Origin: Flavobacteriaceae bacterium
Lineage (GTDB): Bacteria; Bacteroidota; Bacteroidia; Flavobacteriales; Flavobacteriaceae
Reading direction: 5' to 3'
Length of the DNA: 35,598 nucleotides
NCBI GenBank assembly: GCA_016649745.1
Contig: JAENXD010000006.1
Coordinates: forward strand, 1-35,598
Below are positions 30,841 through 35,598 of the stretch, one piece after another (positions within the stretch are counted from its first letter, which is position 1; the number at the start of each line of letters is the position of its first letter). The notes beneath the pieces were generated by a model. It was not told where the DNA came from. It worked only from the letters and a program-made list of their open reading frames with translations, and made no database searches. The translations under genes were made by a program, and so were the position numbers.

Positions 30841-32925
30841 TTACTGCAAACTGTGTCTGCCAACTGCCAACTTTTCTATACTGATTCTGGCATCAACAGC
30901 AAAAATTTCTTTAGAATTTCCTAAAAGCGGATTTAAATCCAATTCTGCTATTTCCGGAGCAGCCAGAAGCAAATTGGAAACTTTTACAATAATTTCCGCA
31001 AAAAGACTTTCATTTACGCCTTCCTGATTTCTAATGCCTTGAATTATTTTATACGATTTTAAATTTTGAATCATTTCTAAGGCTTCTGTTTTTGAAACTG
31101 GCGCTAACGAAACATTGATGTCTTTTAAAACTTCTATATAAATGCCCCCCAAACCACACAAAACCATATGCCCGAAATCATCCTCTTTTTTAGCCCCGAT
31201 AAAAAGTTCAATTCCTTTTTTCATCGGTTGAAGTAACACGGCTTTTGCACCGTTAATTTGCATAATTTTCTCAAAAGACGCCGTCAGTTTTTCAACAGAA
31301 TTAATGTTTAAAACAATGCCGCCAACATCCGATTTATGAATGGGGCCAACCACTTTCATCACCACAGGAAATCCCATTTTTTTGGCTTCGATAATGCAGG
31401 ATTTTAGGTTGGTGCAAATGCTCTCAATTACGATTGGAATTTTTGCAGCGGTTAACAATTCCTTTACTTGTTGAGGTTCTAAATAACCGTTGGTTGCTTC
31501 CTTAATTATTTTTCTAATAGCCGGTAAATTAATAGCTGTTTTTGATATTTTAGAAGCAATTGGTTTGGCCGTTTTATAGATTTTAGCCAAGGCATTTCCA
31601 AATAAAACTTCATCAGGAAAATTGATATTTCCTTTTGAAATAAAATAATTGATTTCCTTTTCCACGTTCACAACGGAAGGTAAAACCGGGAAAATGGGTT
31701 TTTTGCATTCTCGCATTTTTTTGTCGAGAACATCATATACATCGTAGACTTCAAACAATCCGGGACTTCCAAAAATGACAATCATGGCGTCAATATTCGA
31801 AAATTTATCTTCGCAATAATCGATAATGGTTTCCAGTTGTGCTGCATTTCCTGTCGCTAAAAAATCAATAGGATTAGAAACGGATGAACCTAAAAATAAT
31901 TTATTCAGTAATGCTGAACTTTCTTTTCCTGTAATTTCCGGAACGTTCAGTCCATTTTTAGACAAAGCATCTGTGAGCATTACTGCAGGTCCGCCAGCAT
32001 GCGTAATAATCGCAATATTTTTCCCTTTTAATTCTTGGTGCATAAAAATTCCGGCTATGGTTATCAACTCATTTCTTCCGTAGCAACGAACAATTCCGGC
32101 TTTTTTAAACAAAGCATCCACTGCAACGTCTGAATTGGCAAGTGCGCCCGTATGTGAACTTGCAGCCCTGCTTCCTGCCGAAGAACTTCCTGCTTTTATG
32201 GCGGCTATTTTACATCCTTTGGCTATTAGTGAAGCTGCATGTTTTAAAAGCTTTTGCGGATTTTCAATGCTTTCAATATATAGCAATTTCACTTCTGAGC
32301 TTTTGCCATTTTCAAAGGTTTCGTCTAAATGTTCCAGCACTTCCTCCACGCCAATTTGGGCTGAATTCCCTACGGAATAAACGCTGGAAAACGTCAGGCC
32401 TGTTGCCATGGCAGCTTCCATAATAAAAACAGCAGTTGCCCCGGAACCTGAAATAAAATCAACACCTTTTGGATTTAATTTTGGAATTGGTGTTGTAAAT
32501 GCGCCTGCATAATGTTGATTGATCAACCCGATATTGTTAGGTCCAAGAAGCGTTCCGCCAGCAGCATTTATTTCTTCAACAATTTGTTCTTCCAACTTTT
32601 TACCTTCATCATCTTTTTCACCAAAACCTGCCGAAAATATAATAAATCCTTTGGTGTTTTTTTGTTGCGTTAAAATTTGAACCGTCTCCAAAGTAAATTT
32701 TGCCGCGATGGCAATAATTGCAAGATCCACTGAAGGAATTTCAGAAATATTTTGATAGCATTTTAGTCCTTGTACTTCCGTTTCTTTCGGATTTACGGCA
32801 AACAATTCACCTTTAAAATTGTGAGCGATTAAATTCTTTAAAACGCTTCCGCCAGGTGTTTGAATATTGTTTGAAGCACCAATAACAACAATGCTTTTGG
32901 GGTTTAGTAATTCTATGTTCAGCAT
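30841..32925 (-). CDS. Acyl-CoA synthetase (ADP-forming), fused alpha-beta form
   Basis: A 694-residue NDP-forming acyl-CoA synthetase (acetate-CoA ligase, ADP-forming, family). A CoA-binding Rossmann domain lies at ~5-130 (VVIGASNN, 14-20). Ligase domains follow with the phosphorylated His H258 in SSHTGALA. An ATP-grasp domain covers ~470-685 (VVMKVVGPIHKSDVGGIVLNI and LCGLGGIYIEVLKDI). The enzyme converts acyl-CoA, ADP and phosphate to acid, CoA and ATP. Coming 15 nt after iorB, it fits as the energy-yielding last step for aryl-acetyl-CoA. The end (KLAVGRHSLQ) is encoded by short CTGCCAA-type repeats and is unlikely to be ancestral. Confidence 0.93.
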   Translation of the reverse strand: MLNIELLNPKSIVVIGASNNIQTPGGSVLKNLIAHNFKGELFAVNPKETEVQGLKCYQNISEIPSVDLAIIAIAAKFTLETVQILTQQKNTKGFIIFSAGFGEKDDEGKKLEEQIVEEINAAGGTLLGPNNIGLINQHYAGAFTTPIPKLNPKGVDFISGSGATAVFIMEAAMATGLTFSSVYSVGNSAQIGVEEVLEHLDETFENGKSSEVKLLYIESIENPQKLLKHAASLIAKGCKIAAIKAGSSSAGSRAASSHTGALANSDVAVDALFKKAGIVRCYGRNELITIAGIFMHQELKGKNIAIITHAGGPAVMLTDALSKNGLNVPEITGKESSALLNKLFLGSSVSNPIDFLATGNAAQLETIIDYCEDKFSNIDAMIVIFGSPGLFEVYDVYDVLDKKMRECKKPIFPVLPSVVNVEKEINYFISKGNINFPDEVLFGNALAKIYKTAKPIASKISKTAINLPAIRKIIKEATNGYLEPQQVKELLTAAKIPIVIESICTNLKSCIIEAKKMGFPVVMKVVGPIHKSDVGGIVLNINSVEKLTASFEKIMQINGAKAVLLQPMKKGIELFIGAKKEDDFGHMVLCGLGGIYIEVLKDINVSLAPVSKTEALEMIQNLKSYKIIQGIRNQEGVNESLFAEIIVKVSNLLLAAPEIAELDLNPLLGNSKEIFAVDARISIEKLAVGRHSLQ
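30844..30872. repeat. CTGCCAA-type short repeats at the synthetase gene 3' end
   Basis: CTGCAAA, CTGTGT and CTGCCAA twice in a row (30857-30870) cover the last nine or so codons of the acyl-CoA synthetase gene, just before its stop. It is comparable to the block at 26401-26519. Confidence 0.65.
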
Positions 32926-32940
32926 AAGAAATTGGGTGTT

Positions 32941-33531
32941 TTAGGAAATGAGTTCAGCGGCAACTTCTTTACCTTTTAAATAAGCTTCTATGTTTTTTGC
33001 AACAATGCGTTCGCCTTTTCTTTCAAAAAGTGTGGCAATCGCTTTTTGAAAACTTTCGTCACTTAAAGGAATTAAGGAAGAAGCGGCTCCCAATAGTACA
33101 ATATTGGTTGCTTTTGAATTTCCCAAATCTTTTGCAATTTTCATGGCATCGATTAAAATATGGTTTTTATGCGATTTTATTTCATTGTAAAGTGTTTCCA
33201 ATTCAGGATAATTGTTAATATTTTCAAACGGATTGGAGTCGGTGATTAAATAGCCGTCTTTTTTCAAAAATGGTAAATACCGCAACAATTCCATTGGTTC
33301 CACAGAAATAATCATATCTGCTTTTCCCTGCGGAATTAAATCAGAAAAAATAGGTTTGTCTGAAATTCTTACATGAGATTGCACGGCTCCGCCACGCTGG
33401 CTCATTCCATGTACTTCCGATTGTTTTACATTTAATTTGTTATCTAAAGCTGCAGTGTCCAAAACGGCTGCAATGGTTAAAATTCCTTGGCCGCCAACAC
33501 CTGCTAAAATTATATTTATTTTTGATTGCAT
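32941..33531 (-). CDS. iorB: Indolepyruvate oxidoreductase subunit beta
   Basis: A 196-residue gamma-type domain of the 2-oxoacid:ferredoxin oxidoreductase family. GVGGQGILT lies at 11-19, and QSEVHGMSQRGGAVQSHVRIS (37-57) is the typical IorB/PorG block. It pairs with IorA to form the enzyme that oxidatively decarboxylates arylpyruvates with CoA to aryl-acetyl-CoA and reduced ferredoxin. It has no Cys clusters. It lies 4 nt behind iorA and 15 nt before the acyl-CoA synthetase, all in one operon. Confidence 0.93.
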   Translation of the reverse strand: MQSKINIILAGVGGQGILTIAAVLDTAALDNKLNVKQSEVHGMSQRGGAVQSHVRISDKPIFSDLIPQGKADMIISVEPMELLRYLPFLKKDGYLITDSNPFENINNYPELETLYNEIKSHKNHILIDAMKIAKDLGNSKATNIVLLGAASSLIPLSDESFQKAIATLFERKGERIVAKNIEAYLKGKEVAAELIS

Positions 33532-33535
33532 ACTA

Positions 33536-35152
33536 TTAATTTATTGACACGTTCTTATAATCTTTTAACTTGTCCTTTTTCTCTTTTGGAAGCTGTACGC
33601 AAGGACGTTGCGATATGATTACAGAAACACCTTTGTGATTTATTTCTTCTCTGATGATATCAATATTTTCCTTTAAATTTTTGTGCAATGGCGTAATCAC
33701 CTTTAAATGATCTTCATCAAGGCCCAAACCTTTACAAATTGAAATTAATCTTCCTGAAGCCGCTGAATCCTGTGCGCCGGTCATTGCAATGGCCGAATTG
33801 TCGGAAATGATAACGGTAATTGGTGTGTTTTCAATAATGACATCCAGCAATCCGGTCATGCCTGAATGGGTAAAAGTGGAGTCTCCGATAACAGCAATTG
33901 CCGGATGAATTCCTGCATCTGAAGCCCCTTTTGCCATAGTAATGGAAGCGCCCATTTCAATAAGCGTATTGATACTTTTATAAGGAGACAAAACACCCAA
34001 TGCGGAACAGCCAATATCGCCAAATACTTGTTGATTTTCTGTTTCCTTTTTTAAGGCATTAATGGCATCAAATAAATCATTATGCCCGCAACCAACGCAC
34101 AATTGCGGCGGTCTTCCTAAAACTACTTTGGGCAGATTTTCATTAATTATCACGTCAAAACCTAAAGCGTTTGCAATATTGTCAGGATTTAGTTCGCCAA
34201 CGCGCGGAATATCGCCGCTCAAACGTCCGATTACTTTCCTGCTTTCGCCTAAAAAGTCGGAAATTGCTTCTTCAATAAAAGGATAGCCGTCTTCCAATAC
34301 CAATATTTTTTCACAAGTATCAAACATTTGTTTAATAGGCTCTTTTGGCAATGGATATTGCGAAATTTTTAAAACCGGATAAAGGCATTCACCATCTTCA
34401 AAATTTTCCATCAAATAATTATAGGCGATTCCTGAAGCGATAATTCCGATAGTTTTGTTTGTGCCTTGATGGAATCTATTAAAGTCACTGTTTTCTGAAA
34501 TTTCAATCATATCAGGCTGAATGTCAACCAAATGTTGGTATCTGCCACGAGCATGCATTGGAATTAACTGAAATTGTGTTGAAAGTTTTGGAAGATGAAT
34601 GTTATTTTGTGTCACTTTTTCACCAGTAACAACGCCGGCTCTTGAATGTGATAATCGCGTTACCATTCTTATTAGAACGGGCAATCCTAATTCTTCAGAT
34701 AGCTCAAACGCATATTTTGTTATTTCATAACATTCTTGCTGGTTGGAAGGTTCCAAAATAGGAATCATGGCAAATTTGCCATAATAACGGGAATCTTGTT
34801 CGTTTTGGGAGGAATGCATCGAAGGATCATCGGCTACAACAACTACCAATCCGCCATTAATTCCTGAAACAGACATATTCATAAAAACATCTGCCGCCAC
34901 GTTTAAACCTACATGTTTCATCACCACCATCGATTTTTTTCCGGCGTAAGACATACCAAGTGCGGCTTCCATCGCGGTTTTTTCGTTGACCGACCAAGAG
35001 GAGTGAATATTTAATTCTTGTGCTATTTTTGATTTTTGGATATATTCGGTTATTTCGGTAGAAGGCGTTCCCGGATAGGCGTAAACACCTGACAATCCGG
35101 CATCAATGGCGCCTTGTGCCAACGCTTCATTGCCCAATAGAAGTTTTTTCAT
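33536..35152 (-). CDS. iorA: Indolepyruvate oxidoreductase subunit alpha, without ferredoxin domain
   Basis: A 538-residue thiamine diphosphate enzyme. The pyrimidine-binding half has AYPGTPSTEITEYI (25-38) and the ThDP-activating E57 (NEKTAMEAA). The pyrophosphate-binding half has CVGCGHND (352-359), GDIGCSALG (378-386) and GDS...N (423-425 with N452 in SDNSAIAMTG). Well-known IorA proteins continue for ~80-100 residues with two 4Fe-4S clusters. This one stops 20 residues after the ISQRPC block at 514-518, with no CxxCxxC motif. Electrons must therefore leave by another route or by a separate ferredoxin. First gene of the ior operon; substrate class (indole-, phenyl- or hydroxyphenyl-pyruvate) is inferred from the family. 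Confidence 0.92.
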   Translation of the reverse strand: MKKLLLGNEALAQGAIDAGLSGVYAYPGTPSTEITEYIQKSKIAQELNIHSSWSVNEKTAMEAALGMSYAGKKSMVVMKHVGLNVAADVFMNMSVSGINGGLVVVVADDPSMHSSQNEQDSRYYGKFAMIPILEPSNQQECYEITKYAFELSEELGLPVLIRMVTRLSHSRAGVVTGEKVTQNNIHLPKLSTQFQLIPMHARGRYQHLVDIQPDMIEISENSDFNRFHQGTNKTIGIIASGIAYNYLMENFEDGECLYPVLKISQYPLPKEPIKQMFDTCEKILVLEDGYPFIEEAISDFLGESRKVIGRLSGDIPRVGELNPDNIANALGFDVIINENLPKVVLGRPPQLCVGCGHNDLFDAINALKKETENQQVFGDIGCSALGVLSPYKSINTLIEMGASITMAKGASDAGIHPAIAVIGDSTFTHSGMTGLLDVIIENTPITVIISDNSAIAMTGAQDSAASGRLISICKGLGLDEDHLKVITPLHKNLKENIDIIREEINHKGVSVIISQRPCVQLPKEKKDKLKDYKNVSIN

Positions 35153-35187
35153 AAATTTCAGTTGTTAAAATTGTAATTATAATGCCA

Positions 35188-35195
35188 CAAATTTA
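35188..35195 (-). promoter_or_regulatory. Candidate -7 element for the ior operon
   Basis: The minus strand reads TAAATTTG (TAnnTTTG) 35 nt before the iorA start codon. No canonical -33 TTTG lies at 17-23 nt, which might mean activator dependence. Confidence 0.42.
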
Positions 35196-35356
35196 TGAAA
35201 ACGATTTCGTATTTTGTATGATAAAAATCAATCGAAAGTTTATAACTTATTGATAAACAAACTATTATATATTCAATAAAAATCATAAATGTTTAAATTA
35301 TATTAACTTAATCGATATTAATCTTATATTTAATATAAAAAATAAGTATATTACTG

Positions 35357-35385
35357 AATATTTCATAATTTTTATATGAAATATT
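35357..35385. promoter_or_regulatory. AT-rich 11-bp palindrome upstream of the ior operon
   Basis: AATATTTCATA (35357-35367) and its exact reverse complement (35375-35385) flank a 7-nt centre, about 205 nt before iorA. It lacks a T tail and GC content, so a regulator-binding site is more likely than a terminator. Confidence 0.35.
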
Positions 35386-35432
35386 ACCTGTTTTTTGAAC
35401 TATTTATTTTTATGTCGCTATGAAGCTCAATG

Positions 35433-35453
35433 GCGCGGATTTGTAATCCGTGC
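35433..35453. repeat. REP/IS200-like hairpin 1
   Basis: GCGCGGATT-TGT-AATCCGTGC forms a 9-bp stem with one G-U pair and a 3-nt loop. The small loop and GC-rich foot match hairpins recognised by Y1 transposases. Confidence 0.6.
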
Positions 35454-35534
35454 GTGGCGTAACATAATATATTGGTTAAACTTAAATGTGTAAATGTATT
35501 TTTTGTTTGAGCATATGATTTTCACTATTATAGG

Positions 35535-35555
35535 ATGTGCATTATAAATCCGCAT
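35535..35555. repeat. REP/IS200-like hairpin 2, related to hairpin 1
   Basis: ATGTGCATT-ATA-AATCCGCAT forms a 9-bp stem with one wobble pair and one mismatch. Its right arm AATCCGC- matches that of hairpin 1 (AATCCGT-), with the same 3-nt loop size and stem length. Confidence 0.5.
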
Positions 35556-35574
35556 GATTTGAGGAGTGAATTTG

Positions 35575-35591
35575 CCTGCCGGACAGGCAGG
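35575..35591. repeat. Palindrome CCTGCC-GGACA-GGCAGG
   Basis: A perfect 6-bp GC-rich stem with a 5-nt loop. Its GC content contrasts sharply with the flanks. It lacks a T tail, so it is not a terminator. Confidence 0.6.
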
Positions 35592-35598
35592 GGCGCAC

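Larger units (their letters stand above)
35153..35598. other. Gene-free right edge upstream of the ior operon
   Basis: No convincing gene in 446 nt. The first part (35153-35410) is very AT-rich and holds the ior promoter candidate and an 11-bp palindrome. From about 35415 the base composition rises in GC and three hairpins appear (35433-35453, 35535-35555, 35575-35591), suggesting a short mobile or REP-like element cut by the window end. Confidence 0.6.

Noticed and set aside
33532-33535. Frameshift as the cause of the short IorA
   Set aside because: Only four bases separate iorA and iorB, so no ferredoxin-domain remnant can be present in another frame.

Overview
The window reads as a chromosomal segment of a low-GC member of the Bacteroidota, most likely the family Flavobacteriaceae. 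The evidence is the flavobacterial gene set (DUF6526 protein, type B L31, pdhA-pdhC without pdhB, SprT-manC-DUF389 cluster, lipoproteins with SPII signals), the lack of Shine-Dalgarno sequences, and repeated matches to the Bacteroidota promoter (-33 TTTG, -7 TAnnTTTG).

Layout. 1-70: the 3' tail of a 5S rRNA and its terminator, so an rRNA operon ends here. 158-4301: a DUF6526 membrane protein, a PafA-like alkaline phosphatase, an MlaE/MlaF lipid ABC transporter pair, and a tRNA-Lys/tRNA-Tyr unit with a near-consensus promoter. 4393-10780: a minus-strand run, probably one operon: glutaminyl cyclase lipoprotein, beta-helix lipoprotein, SDR oxidoreductase, SprT-like metalloprotein, mannose-1-phosphate guanylyltransferase and a DUF389 membrane protein. 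10902-11204: ribosomal protein L31 with its own promoter and terminator.

11316-15862 is the accessory-looking part. It holds a regulator fusing a DUF4242 (nickel-binding-type) domain, a degenerate nucleotide-cyclase-like domain and an AraC HTH. An intact IS200-type insertion sequence follows, then a cassette of cupin, flavin-linked oxidase (BBE type) and exported cupin. The first cupin and the oxidase are each preceded by copies of the same ~137-nt leader, both carrying a TTCCA-N4/5-TGGAA dyad. This is the best candidate for an undescribed regulated system.

15961-30774 is housekeeping: PDH E2 and E1-alpha, glycine decarboxylase P protein, a UbiA-like membrane protein, Nif3 with a coiled-coil/degenerate zinc-ribbon protein, lpxK-pnp, a symporter-pdxH-SixA-Ppx run, and recR. 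30841-35152 is a compact operon iorA-iorB-acyl-CoA synthetase (ADP-forming). It should turn arylpyruvates into aryl-acyl-CoA and then the acid plus ATP, i.e. energy conservation from aromatic amino acids; IorA lacks the usual C-terminal ferredoxin domain. The right edge (35153-35598) has no gene but contains an AT-rich palindrome and three REP/IS200-like hairpins.

Two convergent junctions (26400-26519, 30841-30872) carry short-period repeats that run into gene 3' ends and encode the last residues. Function calls rest on recognisable motifs; none was checked by database search.
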